The position numbers and the translations under genes were made by a program. A DNA stretch of 64,000 bases from Tritrichomonas musculus (Eukaryota > Parabasalia > Tritrichomonadida > Tritrichomonadidae). The stretch lies in NCBI GenBank assembly GCA_039105265.1, contig JAPFFF010000021.1, forward strand, positions 124,001 to 188,000, written 5' to 3'. This document shows positions 1 through 10,378 of this stretch, piece after piece. The first letter of the stretch is position 1. Every line of letters begins with the position of its first letter. The notes under the pieces were generated by a model that did no database searches, was not told the DNA's origin, and was given only the letters and a program-made list of their open reading frames with translations.

Positions 1-2
1 AT

Positions 3-62
3 CAATTTAATGATATTGATGAATCATCATCAGATGGATTCTTTGAAATTAAATCGACATGA
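3..62 (+). CDS. C-terminal tail of a gene cut by the left edge
   Basis: An open frame enters from the left edge and ends at a TGA after 19 codons. The tail is acidic and Ser-rich (DIDESSSDGFFEI), a composition typical of real C-termini here and unlike random AT-rich DNA. Nothing of the domain content is visible, so no function is offered. It could be a chance open frame. Confidence 0.35.
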   Translation, partial: QFNDIDESSSDGFFEIKST

Positions 63-329
63 TTGTTTTTTTATCATTTGTTTTAAAATATATTTGTATT
101 AAAATTCATATTTATTTGCACATTTATATAAATCTTAATATTTATGCTCATTTTGGTCATTGTTGAATTTTGATAAAATATCAACTTACAAATGTTTTTG
201 AGTTACTAATAGAATATGAATTTATTGCTGTAAAAAATGGATTCAGATAGAAAGCATTGATATAAAAAGCGACCAAATATCAAAAGAATTTTTTATAATA
301 AAAACAAAACATATAAAAAAAAATGAGAA

Positions 330-1682
330 TTAGACACTATTATTATATTGAGATTGTGTTAATAATTCATCTTGGTACTCTTTTGCTATCTTTGAATTAA
401 TAAAAGTCGGCATTATGTCAGTCATTATTGTTTTTTTAACTTCATTATAAATTTTTGTAAATGAGTCATTTGTAATTCCATTTTCTTTTTGATGATTCAT
501 GAATTCTTTCTTGATTTGGTAGCCGATATTAATTCGATGGGGAGCATTGTTAGCTATAAATTTGTCAACAATAAGGTGATACATTCTATTAAGCTCATCA
601 TGATCAGATAATTTTTTATAATTATGAACATATTTTACAAATAAAAAGGCTTCATTGCACATACGACTAACAGTAAAGTTGTAGACAAGAGCTGAGGCCT
701 TTTCATCATTTAAAACATTTTCAAGATTTTTAAACATATTTTTTTCTGTATCATCAGGTGCAGTATTGCGTTTAATATAGGCCAACTGAATAGGAATCCC
801 AAATGAAACAACAAATGATGCAACGCATTCAACTATGCCAATAATAGTAATTGGAATTTGATATCGACTAGCATCCACCATTCCAAGAAAAGAATATGGA
901 AGAATAGAAACAGACCATATGATATCAATAGAAATAAATTCGCATGTTATCATAAATTCGTTTTTCAGTCTCATAACAAAGAAAACTCCTAATGATAAAA
1001 ATAAAAACACAATGAAAAACATTAATAATGCACTAGTATAATAAAAGCGTGTTGTTCCAGACCCATAATTTCCTGGTAAATTATTATATTTCGGATCAAT
1101 TATTCGGAATAAGCCAAGGATTACACAAAATAAAAGGAGGACCCAAAGAATGCAACAAAAAAATCCATCTGTCTTTAAATATGGATGTTTTTTGAAAAAT
1201 TTTACAATCTTATTCAAGAATCCGCATTCATTTTGAAGTTCTTTATTTGAATGGTGGTACCTATTATTAAGACTTCGTCCTTCTTCACGTGCTAAATGAT
1301 AAAGAAGAATATATCTAATGCATCTTAATGGATATGGTAAAAAGTGAAGAGGCATTGTAAACCATAAGATAAGGACATCTAATAAATTTGGAAAATTTTC
1401 GGGGCCAATTACCATTTTCATTGAATAAAGTAGCATCATCAAGCATTGGCCAATTGCTGAAAAAAATATGAGATATGTCGATCGAGAAATAATATAATAC
1501 GAATTTTTTTTTTTGAAAAATAATATAAATGTAAAAATGACATAAAAAAGCCAGCTGAATCCGAAAAACAAAAAGAAAAGAGAAAATGGATCATATAATA
1601 AACGCTCTTTAATATTTAAATCTTGTGGAAATAAGGTTCCCATCTTTTTCAATAAATTTTTTGTTTTATATAACTTTTTCAA
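330..1682 (-). CDS. Multi-pass membrane protein with C-terminal RGS domain
   Basis: The 450-aa protein has about seven hydrophobic segments between residues 30 and 305, then a cytosolic region of about 140 residues. That region has the layout of an RGS domain: an N-terminal Phe/Leu-rich helix, an EAFLF-type helix near residue 345, NAPHRINI near 385 and a final MPTFINSKIAKEY segment. RGS domains speed GTP hydrolysis by G-alpha subunits. 7TM-RGS fusions are known from plants (AtRGS1) and many protists, where the receptor part directs the RGS part to the membrane. The family call rests on the fold pattern read by eye; the ligand is unknown. It is a single-gene unit, with a short 5' region and no detectable intron. 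Confidence 0.7.
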   Translation of the reverse strand: MKKLYKTKNLLKKMGTLFPQDLNIKERLLYDPFSLFFLFFGFSWLFYVIFTFILFFKKKNSYYIISRSTYLIFFSAIGQCLMMLLYSMKMVIGPENFPNLLDVLILWFTMPLHFLPYPLRCIRYILLYHLAREEGRSLNNRYHHSNKELQNECGFLNKIVKFFKKHPYLKTDGFFCCILWVLLLFCVILGLFRIIDPKYNNLPGNYGSGTTRFYYTSALLMFFIVFLFLSLGVFFVMRLKNEFMITCEFISIDIIWSVSILPYSFLGMVDASRYQIPITIIGIVECVASFVVSFGIPIQLAYIKRNTAPDDTEKNMFKNLENVLNDEKASALVYNFTVSRMCNEAFLFVKYVHNYKKLSDHDELNRMYHLIVDKFIANNAPHRINIGYQIKKEFMNHQKENGITNDSFTKIYNEVKKTIMTDIMPTFINSKIAKEYQDELLTQSQYNNSV

Positions 1683-4328
1683 AGTTTTATTTTCTATGAT
1701 GTTATAGAAATCATAGAAATATTGAATGAGTTGAAATTCAACAATGTTGAATCAACATGATAATGTTATCATTTCAAGTAGACATGTTCAAAATTCACTT
1801 TTCCATTGGAAAAGTTCGACTTTTTCTGAAAAACAAGTGAGTATTTAATATGTCTAATTTCAAGCATATTCCAATATAAGATCTCATTTCCAAATAAATT
1901 GTGGATGATTTAGATACATCACATCATATATTTTGTTATGCTCTTGGACAATATCAAGCAAAACAAAGGTTCAGGCTATTTTTACACCATTGTTCAAATG
2001 TGATTGATTTATTTAATTTACAATTTTTGCATTATAACAATCAGAGAAAAATGCAAGCTTTTTTAATGAAGCCTTAACCAATTTAGATCCAATAAAACAT
2101 ATTGTCTATACAGGTTTGACAGATTCTTTGAATAAAAGTTACGTTTAGTCAATCGTTTCTAGAGTTATAAGCCAATATTCAATGATTTAGTGATAAGTTC
2201 TCAATTGTTTGAAGCAAATATTAGAATTTGGTGAGTATCAATTAATTGTTGATTCTCAAACTAATCAAGAAGTTTAATCAATCTAATTTCCATGTAATTT
2301 TTCATATGTCAAATCAAAGATAAGCACATTACCAGAACAGACTTTTACTGTCAACAAAATGAAGAAGATCCAAACTGATTAAAAGCATGATTGAAAAAGT
2401 TAAATATTGTATAATATCAGAATTAACAAATTTTGAAATGGAGAAAACCTAATTTTAGGTTTAGTAATGAGCTTCCTTCCAAAGTGAATATAAACTCATT
2501 TTATTTATGATCATAAAACCAAAAAGTTGATCAAGAAAGATTTAGAAATTGTCCATATATCAAATCAATATTAATGTACTTGATATATCTATATGAATAG
2601 ATATGCTTTAAAGATAGGTATCACAGGAATTGATGCAGATAAGGAGAACTTGATTATCTATACTAATGGAGAGCTAGATACAATTAAGGTTAGGGAAGAG
2701 GTTTAGGAAAGTTAGAATACCTCATTAAAGAATACTATATGAAAATGGTTCATTAGCCATATCTAAAGCCAAAGAAGCATTATTGCTTGATATTAGAAAT
2801 TCTGTGTATCCAAATAATCATTATTTATTTTTTAATCGCAATCTATCATTTTCTTGGTATTTCAATTTAAATTTTCTTGACATTTTCATCTTTTATGCCA
2901 ATGATTTCATATATAGATTATATCACATTGTTGATAGATGCCATTCACATATATGACATACTAAATCAAATTTATTTTTCCCATCGATTTTTGAAATATT
3001 GAATTCTTTGAATTACATTTATATACGATAAAAAACCACTGTATTTTTTTAAGCTTTGGCTTTTTGGTTTATATGAATCAATTTGTATCAACTTTCTTGC
3101 CTATTTGGTTTAATTTATGTGGTTTTTATGCCAATGCTCTGGCAGATATCATCTAAAACGTATAAACAGCATGGCCCCAAACAGAAAAAATAAAAACACA
3201 TTTAAACATATGTTAATGGCAATATATTATATGAAAAATATCCCTTCAATTACAAGTTGATGTCAACTTTTCGGTTTACATGACAAAAATACATAATAAA
3301 AAATGGTATTGATGGAATAAAACTACTTGTTGAGGCCTATAACCCAATTATGTTCCTTGAAAAAATGCGTCTCCATGAAATGAAGAGTATTTTTGAGTCA
3401 AATACAACAATACTAAGTTATCTAACCAAAAACTTTTTTTGTATTTAATGGACAATATCAAGCTGCTGATAAAACAGTTCCTTTTTCTTCAAATTATCAA
3501 ACCAATTTATTTGATTTTAAACTTCATATCTATATGAAGTGCGCAAAAAGCTTATTTTTGAACAATGCACACAATATTGCACTACAAAGAATATTTGCAA
3601 TTATCCCATTGGGATAATTAAATGCTATAAAGTAATTCTTTTATAAATATTGCAAAAATATGTTAAATATCAGAATGTTGCGTGATATGCATGTGACATT
3701 GCTCCCTCATTCATCAAATTCCATTGAAAATGACTTCATTCCTTCCAAAGACGAGACTCATTTAATCAACGTATTCATTTAAGAAGGAGTTCGTGCTGAT
3801 TGAAAATGCGAATCGGGATTTGAACTGCAGCACAGTAATTCCAAATGCTTCAAAATCTATTTAGTTTTCTTGAATACTAGGTTTTTGTTTTAGATGAAAT
3901 CAGGAATGGATTTCATTTTGCTTAATTTCTTGGCAAAAAAAAAAAAGATTGAATGAACAAATATTTTGGATTTTGACTTAATTTATTCCTATATTTTTTA
4001 AATTTTTTTCCGCAATTTTCTGTTCAAATTTGAAATATTTTTAAAAACCGCCATATCAGTTTATTTAGGATTGAATTAAATTCATTCAATTTTTATTATG
4101 TAAACACCAATATCTATTTTATTCAGTTTCTATTCTTCATTTTGGATATAAAGTTATAATTATAATATAAAAAATATATTTTAATTATATTTATTAAATA
4201 ATTATTTATAAAAATTATTCTTTTTCAAATATTTTGTAAAAAATAAAAAAAACAGTTATAATCAAATATTCTATCACTCAATATTTAAAAAGTTTATATT
4301 TTATTTTTGAATAGCTAAACATAGAAAA
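1683..4328. pseudogene. Gene-poor stretch with eroded coding remnants
   Basis: No intact gene is visible in this 2.6-kb stretch. It does hold broken plus-strand frames with protein-like composition that change frame or hit stops every 30-60 codons, for example around 1900-2090, 2040-2150, 2600-2710, 3310-3430 and 3440-3620. This looks like one or more decayed genes, but I cannot name the family. Two near-perfect palindromes lie in it, at 3521-3540 and 3599-3619. Confidence 0.35.
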
Positions 4329-5006
4329 ATGAGGCTAGATGTAAATGTTATTGGTGCAAAAAATCTTCCAAAACTTAATCCCAAACTTCCTCAAAAACCA
4401 TATTGTGTTGTTCAAATTCTAGACATCGACACTCATTTTCAAACTAAAATTTCAACTAACCCAACAAATCCAGAATGGAATGAAACTTTCACATTCACTG
4501 GTTTAAGTGACTCTCCAATAACAATTTCTTTCACGGTTTACAACAAAGAAAAAGTTATATCATCAAATAACTATGATCTTTCAAATATTACTCCTGGTGC
4601 TGAATTTAATGACTGGTTTGATTTAGCACCTGAAATTAAATCTAAAAATAAACAGAAGAGTGGTGGAAAAATTCACTTTTCCCTTCTCTTTACTGCCGAA
4701 CAAGAAGATAATAAAGACATTATAGAAGAAGAAGAGGAAGATAAAATTGACAGCAACCCAATGACACCTCGTTCATCTCCTCAACAATCTCAATTCTTAA
4801 GCTCAGGTTCACCTTTATCACCAAGGATGAAAGGTGACAGAACACGAAAAAAAATATTAAACGACGAAGGTGATATTGAACAAGTTGAAAATGAAGCTAA
4901 AGAGACTGCAGAACAGAAATACAATTTATTTTTGCGGACAGCAGCACCAGGCCTTTTGGATAATTCAAAAGTTGTTGAAAAAATGCGTGAAAATCAAGAA
5001 GAATAA
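4329..5006 (+). CDS. C2 domain protein with acidic tail
   Basis: The 225-aa protein opens with a C2 domain over residues 1-125: a DVNVIGAKNLP strand, a PYCVVQI strand, a TNPTNPEWNETFTF segment and a VYNKEK strand. C2 domains bind membranes or proteins. The loops that normally carry Ca2+-binding Asp residues look depleted (LNPKLPQKPYC in loop 1, VYNKEKVISSNN in loop 3), so binding is probably calcium-independent; this is inference. The rest is an acidic EEEEED run, a Ser/Pro-rich linker and a charged helix. Small C2 proteins of this type are common in trichomonads. Confidence 0.8.
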   Translation: MRLDVNVIGAKNLPKLNPKLPQKPYCVVQILDIDTHFQTKISTNPTNPEWNETFTFTGLSDSPITISFTVYNKEKVISSNNYDLSNITPGAEFNDWFDLAPEIKSKNKQKSGGKIHFSLLFTAEQEDNKDIIEEEEEDKIDSNPMTPRSSPQQSQFLSSGSPLSPRMKGDRTRKKILNDEGDIEQVENEAKETAEQKYNLFLRTAAPGLLDNSKVVEKMRENQEE

Positions 5007-5239
5007 TTAACTTATTAATTTCTCATTATTTTTACATCATATCTGTAAAATTATATGTATTTTTTAAATTGGCGCCATATCTTGAATTGGTCAATATTTT
5101 GTAGACAGTATTATTAACATAAATAAAAAACAATTTTCGCAGACAATATTTGTAATAGCCTCTTTTTTATCTTAATTCACTTTAATAATGTAACATTATT
5201 TTTTTATCATTGTAAGCCATATGCTAACATTGATTAAAA

Positions 5240-5271
<32 letters not shown>

Positions 5272-5374
5272 GGAAAGAGACTCTCATCCAGCTATTCAAT
5301 TAATTAAAATTATATTTTCAACAAGGAAAATCTTTCTTCAAATATATTGGATTTTATTTCACATTTCACAATTA
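5007..5374. other. Intergenic region with a poly-T run
   Basis: This non-coding, AT-rich spacer contains an uninterrupted run of about 29 T between 5243 and 5271, shortly before the next gene. The reading frame of that gene stays open back to the T run, but the only ATG in it lies further down. No other signal is seen. Confidence 0.5.
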
Positions 5375-7444
5375 ATGAAATCTTTTTTTTCAAGTATTTT
5401 TAATTGGGTGAATCCACGCCCAGATTTAACCGAAAATACTTATATTTCATCATATCAACCACCTCTATCAAGTTATTCTTTTTTATCTTCAAAAGCAAAA
5501 AAACGATATCTACTCACGAAACCCAAATTAAATTATTCTACAAATGAAACTCAAACTGATTTTGGAATGTTCACAAAAACCATAGAAGAGACAATGACAG
5601 ATCCTTTAGATTTTTTACTCGATGATTTCCAAAAAAATAACAAAGAAAATAATTCAGATCATAAAGAAGATCAATCTTCTGAAAAAAACACAAGCATTGA
5701 AACAGTTAGTAATATTGGCAGGAGTAATTTGAGCAATCTTTTTTACCCTTATATATCACAAAAGATTGCAGCTCCTAAGGCAGAATCTTTATTTCAACCT
5801 TCGAAATTTGGTTTTCAGGATAAACAAGAAGCTGATAGTGAATTTAAAATTACATTTAATTTTGACCCAGAACCTCTTGAGGCGCCAAGAACATCAACAG
5901 AGTCATTTCATTTTATATTTAATTATTCTAAAGATAAAAATGAAAATAATGAAGCTATTCAAACTAAATTAAATGAAGAATACAATGAGCAATATACTAA
6001 TACAACTGAGATGAATAGTAAAAAGCAAAGTAAAAACGTAAACTCACATTGGTCAACTGATTATAGTTCAGAAACTTTCTCTGATATCGATCAAACCTAC
6101 TTCACAACAAGTAATGCTGAGAGTTTAATTAATAGTGGATATGATAGCTCAACAAGTGATAGCTATAACACCACAACTGAGGAAGAAAAAAGGACTGCAG
6201 CGACAACAGCAACGGCAACAACGGGAACTGTAACCACAGATAACAACAGTGAAATTGAAAGTAATAGCCATGTTTCTGATTATTCGAATGACCATGAGCA
6301 GATTAATAAGAAAAACAAAAACAGTAATAGTGAAGAGCCAAATTATACAAATGCTGAAGAATATTATTCTAATAGTAACATACAATCTGAGGCAAACAAA
6401 TCATCTGATAAGCAAAGCGAGAATGACAACGAATATTATAATGCTTCTGAAGAAGAAGAAGAAGAGGAAGGTGCTATTGAAGATGATGCTGGAAATGAAG
6501 CAGCTGATGCAATGAACGACAACGATTATTATGATGATTACAGCGAAGAAAATCAAAATTATAATGCAAATGAAGTTAGAGAGAATTATAATAATGGTAA
6601 TATTGAATATTCAAACGAAACAAATAATACTTTGCAATTTGAAGATGACGCAATTGCGCCATCTCAAAATAATACAGATAATAACGAAAACTTTGTTTTT
6701 CGATTAAGTAATAATACAAACAATTCTACGCAAAATAATGTTAATTATGAAAACAATTATCTTCAGAATGAAGCTATTGATAAAAGTAAGCTTTCTGAAA
6801 ATGAGAATAATGAAAATGGCTATGCTAAAAATAATGATGAAAATAAGTATGCTTCAGATGATGACGATTATGAAGACAAACATGGCCACGATGAAGATAA
6901 TTATGAAGATGGGTATACTCATGATGAAGATAATTATGAAAACAAATATGCTCAGAATGAAGATAAAGATGATAACAGATACACTCAAAATGAAGATAAT
7001 TATGAAGATATTAATGATCCTAATGATATAGAACACGCATTTCAATTTGGACGTAATGCAATTAAAGTTGCTCAAAACCACCCATATAATGATAACAATC
7101 TTACTTTACAATTTAATAATGAAGAACAAGGAACTGCTCAAAATGATATAGCAAATAATACAGATAATCAGACAGATGATAATTCAAATAACCAGACAGA
7201 TGAAAATTCTGATAATCAGGCAGATAATAATCCAGATGGCAATGAAAGCAAAAATGGATATTCTAATTTTGATTATAATACATTTGATATGAACCATGAC
7301 GAAAACGGTCAAGATTACTCTGAAACAAATGATCATAATTCTCAAACCAACACTGCTTCAAATACTAACGAATACAATAATGAAGAGGAAGAGGAGGAAG
7401 AAGAAGAGGAAGAAGAAAGAGAAGAAGGAGAATATGATATTTGA
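5375..7444 (+). CDS. Asn/Glu/Asp-rich low-complexity protein
   Basis: The 689-aa protein starts at the first ATG of the frame (MKSFFSSIFNW); the frame is open further upstream but without ATG. After a short hydrophobic N-terminus it is almost all low complexity: Ser/Thr-rich, then Asn-rich with a long acidic middle. Degenerate DEDNYED-type repeats lie between about residues 490 and 590, and a Glu run ends the protein before EYDI. Composition predicts a disordered protein. No domain is recognised and no function is offered. The acidic repeats are GAA/GAT-rich trinucleotide stretches and probably vary in length between strains. Confidence 0.7.
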   Translation: MKSFFSSIFNWVNPRPDLTENTYISSYQPPLSSYSFLSSKAKKRYLLTKPKLNYSTNETQTDFGMFTKTIEETMTDPLDFLLDDFQKNNKENNSDHKEDQSSEKNTSIETVSNIGRSNLSNLFYPYISQKIAAPKAESLFQPSKFGFQDKQEADSEFKITFNFDPEPLEAPRTSTESFHFIFNYSKDKNENNEAIQTKLNEEYNEQYTNTTEMNSKKQSKNVNSHWSTDYSSETFSDIDQTYFTTSNAESLINSGYDSSTSDSYNTTTEEEKRTAATTATATTGTVTTDNNSEIESNSHVSDYSNDHEQINKKNKNSNSEEPNYTNAEEYYSNSNIQSEANKSSDKQSENDNEYYNASEEEEEEEGAIEDDAGNEAADAMNDNDYYDDYSEENQNYNANEVRENYNNGNIEYSNETNNTLQFEDDAIAPSQNNTDNNENFVFRLSNNTNNSTQNNVNYENNYLQNEAIDKSKLSENENNENGYAKNNDENKYASDDDDYEDKHGHDEDNYEDGYTHDEDNYENKYAQNEDKDDNRYTQNEDNYEDINDPNDIEHAFQFGRNAIKVAQNHPYNDNNLTLQFNNEEQGTAQNDIANNTDNQTDDNSNNQTDENSDNQADNNPDGNESKNGYSNFDYNTFDMNHDENGQDYSETNDHNSQTNTASNTNEYNNEEEEEEEEEEEEREEGEYDI

Positions 7445-7549
7445 TCAATAAAGTGTGTGAAATATTATTAATTTTTTTTTATTTTTATTTTTAATTAAAT
7501 ACGCAATACTTAAAAATCGTTTTAAAATACAAAAATTAGGTAAAAAAAA

Positions 7550-8962
7550 TCAAATATTTTCGAATGGATCGCCATATAAAAGCTTCTCTGTAGCCTTTTT
7601 TTCTTTTAGTTCCCTGAGCAATTTCAAATCTGCCTTCTTCTCGTTTTTCCTGAGATAAGTTCTTCCATATACCGGCCTTCCATTTTTCTTTTTAACTGGT
7701 CTGTTTGCTCTTGCCAAAGCTTGCTCCATTTTGATTTTAATTTCAGCTTCTTGCTTTTCTTGTTTTTCTTTACGCTGCGTTTCTCTTCTTTGCTTGTCTT
7801 TAATAGCTTGCCGGCTTTGAACGAAATCTGGATCAACTAATTCGATTAACCTATAAAAATCTTCAAGCTTATTGCTGATTCGTTGCAACATTACAATTGG
7901 AGTAACATCTGCTGTAGCTCCAAAGCAATTAATATATATTTTTTCAACAAGATCGGCCCAATAGTGGACTTCTTGATCCTTTTCATCAAATGCTTGCGTA
8001 TATAAGAGACTAATATCTTCAGGTAATTCTTCTATAATTGGTAATCTATCTATTTGATCTTTAATATTGTCAATGTGGCTAATAGTTTCATTGTCTTTCT
8101 TCTTGATTACCGTAGCACCTTTTTCGAGTACAGAGTCAAAGTACTGACAACTCTGAATTAAATTCAGATTATCTTGCTCAATGATACTCAACTCTCTTAA
8201 TAGAACTTCAGGATTATTGAAATAATCGAAAATTTCTTCGCCATCAGGCGTCATCATTTTCAAGAAATCTTCATATGATCTAAAAGATTGAAGCTGATCT
8301 TCATTTTTGGAGATTTCTGAGTTCATTGTAAATACATTGTTTGTTACATTTCTGAGTTTTCTTTGCAATTCAACTTTTTTTGTAATTTCAACTTCTAAAT
8401 GCCTTTTTGCGCGAGCAAGTCTCATTTCAGTATGGGTATTAGCTAGTTTTATTTTTTCGGAATCTGATTCAATTTTTTCGTTGCGTTGAATTAAATTTTT
8501 TTCTGATGTTTCAATATTATCATAGATTTGCTTAATTTCTTCCTTTTTCTTGTCAATTAATAATTGAATGATGTAAATTTCTCTTTTTTGATGAATAAAT
8601 TCGGTAACTCGAATCGATTTTTGCTGATCTTCTTCTCTTTTTTGGCGGAGAATAGTTGAAGTCGATAAAGAGCTGAGGGGTTGAACCTTACGTGAAGCTG
8701 TTTTTGAGATCAAAGAGCTTGAAAGAATACATGTTGGAATTTTTGGTTTCTGAAGATCTGCCCGTTGAATCAAAGACATACGCCTAATTGATTCACGCTC
8801 ATTTTGGATTCGCTTTTTTTCAAATTCTTTAAATCCGAAAATTTCACATTGTATTGGCAATTTAAAAGGATTTTTGGAATTGTTATATGTTTTCGAAAAT
8901 GTATTATCAGCATATTCTTGGAGAACTTCTGGTGAGATACTATCCTCACCTGATTCATCCAT
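7550..8962 (-). CDS. CFAP100/CCDC37-like ciliary coiled-coil protein
   Basis: The 470-aa protein is mostly charged coiled coil. The central helix (residues 100-260) has the DUF4200-like pattern of axonemal coiled-coil proteins. The C-terminal region carries ALARANRPVKKKNGRPVYGRT, resembling the conserved end of CFAP100/CCDC37 (MIA1 in Chlamydomonas), where a basic motif follows an AxxRA helix. CFAP100 is part of the modifier-of-inner-arms complex that regulates dynein f. A flagellate host fits this role. The assignment rests on remembered family features, so another DUF4200 member (CFAP73) is possible. Confidence 0.55.
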   Translation of the reverse strand: MDESGEDSISPEVLQEYADNTFSKTYNNSKNPFKLPIQCEIFGFKEFEKKRIQNERESIRRMSLIQRADLQKPKIPTCILSSSLISKTASRKVQPLSSLSTSTILRQKREEDQQKSIRVTEFIHQKREIYIIQLLIDKKKEEIKQIYDNIETSEKNLIQRNEKIESDSEKIKLANTHTEMRLARAKRHLEVEITKKVELQRKLRNVTNNVFTMNSEISKNEDQLQSFRSYEDFLKMMTPDGEEIFDYFNNPEVLLRELSIIEQDNLNLIQSCQYFDSVLEKGATVIKKKDNETISHIDNIKDQIDRLPIIEELPEDISLLYTQAFDEKDQEVHYWADLVEKIYINCFGATADVTPIVMLQRISNKLEDFYRLIELVDPDFVQSRQAIKDKQRRETQRKEKQEKQEAEIKIKMEQALARANRPVKKKNGRPVYGRTYLRKNEKKADLKLLRELKEKKATEKLLYGDPFENI

Positions 8963-9219
8963 GGGAATATTTCTATTAAATTTTTGACAGAAATAAACAT
9001 TTTATTTGTATAATATTTTGATGAATTATAAGTTTTTTATAAATATAAAATTGTAATTAACTTTATTGATAAATATTTATCTTATATTTAAGTTAAATTT
9101 AATAAATTATAATTTAAAAATGAGATAAATTCATGATTTCAAATTTTATGAAATAACGTGTTCTCAAACAAATATATTTTTAAAAAGCTAAAAATTTTAT
9201 AAATACATTACATTCATTC

Positions 9220-9930
9220 ATGAATAGTTATGAACAAAAAGGCGCTATGGCTTTAGATAATAAACGCAAAGTTATGCGCTCAAATATATTTGGCGACGAT
9301 GATTCCAGTTCTATTCCTATTAGTTATCAACCAAACAAAAATAAATACTATGAGTCTGATTATGAAAATGGAAATAATGATCGATATACATCACAAAAGC
9401 CATCATATCAAAATAATGCAAACTCTGTTTCAGGCAATTATCAACCTTCAACTTTTCAAAAGCAAGGTACTTATTCAACTTCTCTTGTAAATGATTCACC
9501 AGTCTATATTCCTCAAATTGAACAGATTGAAATTCCTCCATCCCTCCCTGCTTTGACTCCATTTCCTGATTTCCGATTTGATTCTATAGCGCCCATTGGC
9601 CAAATTGATCTTGGCGTTAGACCAAAAGATTCATTTTCGAATATTCACAAACAAAATGAAAAGAGTTATTTTAATCCCGCTGCATTTAATGTAAGTGGAG
9701 CTTTACAAAAGATTCGAGATGATTTAACCCAAGAATCGGCTAATTCATCAAAAAAGATGCAACAACTTTTAGCAAATAACCAAAATTTACAGTTAAATGT
9801 AGATAAATTTAGAGTTTCGAACAATTCAACCTTAAATAATGATCGACATTCTCAAAACAATGATTTTCCTTATATTACAACTTCATCCCAATTCGTATTT
9901 CCTGATGGTACGACTGTACAGAATTCTTAG
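9220..9930 (+). CDS. Asn/Gln-rich protein of unknown function
   Basis: The 236-aa protein is rich in Asn, Gln, Ser and Tyr. A Pro-rich hydrophobic stretch (EIPPSLPALTPFPDFRF) lies near residue 110 and a short helix near 160-200. No domain is recognised. Composition suggests a largely disordered protein, perhaps an adaptor or RNA-associated protein, but this is only a guess. The ATG is preceded by a TTCATTCATG context. It stands alone between a minus-strand neighbour on each side. Confidence 0.65.
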   Translation: MNSYEQKGAMALDNKRKVMRSNIFGDDDSSSIPISYQPNKNKYYESDYENGNNDRYTSQKPSYQNNANSVSGNYQPSTFQKQGTYSTSLVNDSPVYIPQIEQIEIPPSLPALTPFPDFRFDSIAPIGQIDLGVRPKDSFSNIHKQNEKSYFNPAAFNVSGALQKIRDDLTQESANSSKKMQQLLANNQNLQLNVDKFRVSNNSTLNNDRHSQNNDFPYITTSSQFVFPDGTTVQNS

Positions 9931-10378
9931 TTGAAGCTATTAAATGTTTGAATAAATTTTTTCTCCTATGCTTTTTTCATTTATATTTAATCCGAACCAA
10001 ATAACCTATATACCAAGATATTTTTTTTTAATAAGTATTAAGAGTATCATAAATTAGTAGATTATGAAGCTTTCACTCATATTTTTGAATCTACAATTTT
10101 TAAAACAAAAACTTCAAAATCTTCCAATCTGACGCCACCACAAAACTATATTACAAATACTTATTTATCTTTTTGAATGAATATGTTCTATCAACAACAA
10201 CAACAAAAATAAAAAATTGAATATTAATTTGGCCTCAGTGTAGATTATGAATGGATAAATAAAACTCTTCGATTTTTATTTAAATAAAGAAAATCACAAT
10301 AATAGCAAAATTAAAATGATCTTCAACAATCAATAACTGTTGAATAAATCAAAAGTAAATTGATAAATAAAACATTAA
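9931..10378. other. Intergenic, AT-rich, small CAA repeat
   Basis: No gene is seen between the two convergent genes. A short (CAA)n stretch lies near 10192-10207. Nothing else stands out. Confidence 0.5.

Noticed and set aside
3800..3850. tRNA-like GTTCAAATCCC on the minus strand
   Set aside because: The five-base T stem does not pair and no cloverleaf is found around it.
6149..7081. Open frames on both strands within the Asn-rich gene
   Set aside because: Out-of-frame shadows of trinucleotide-like repeats.
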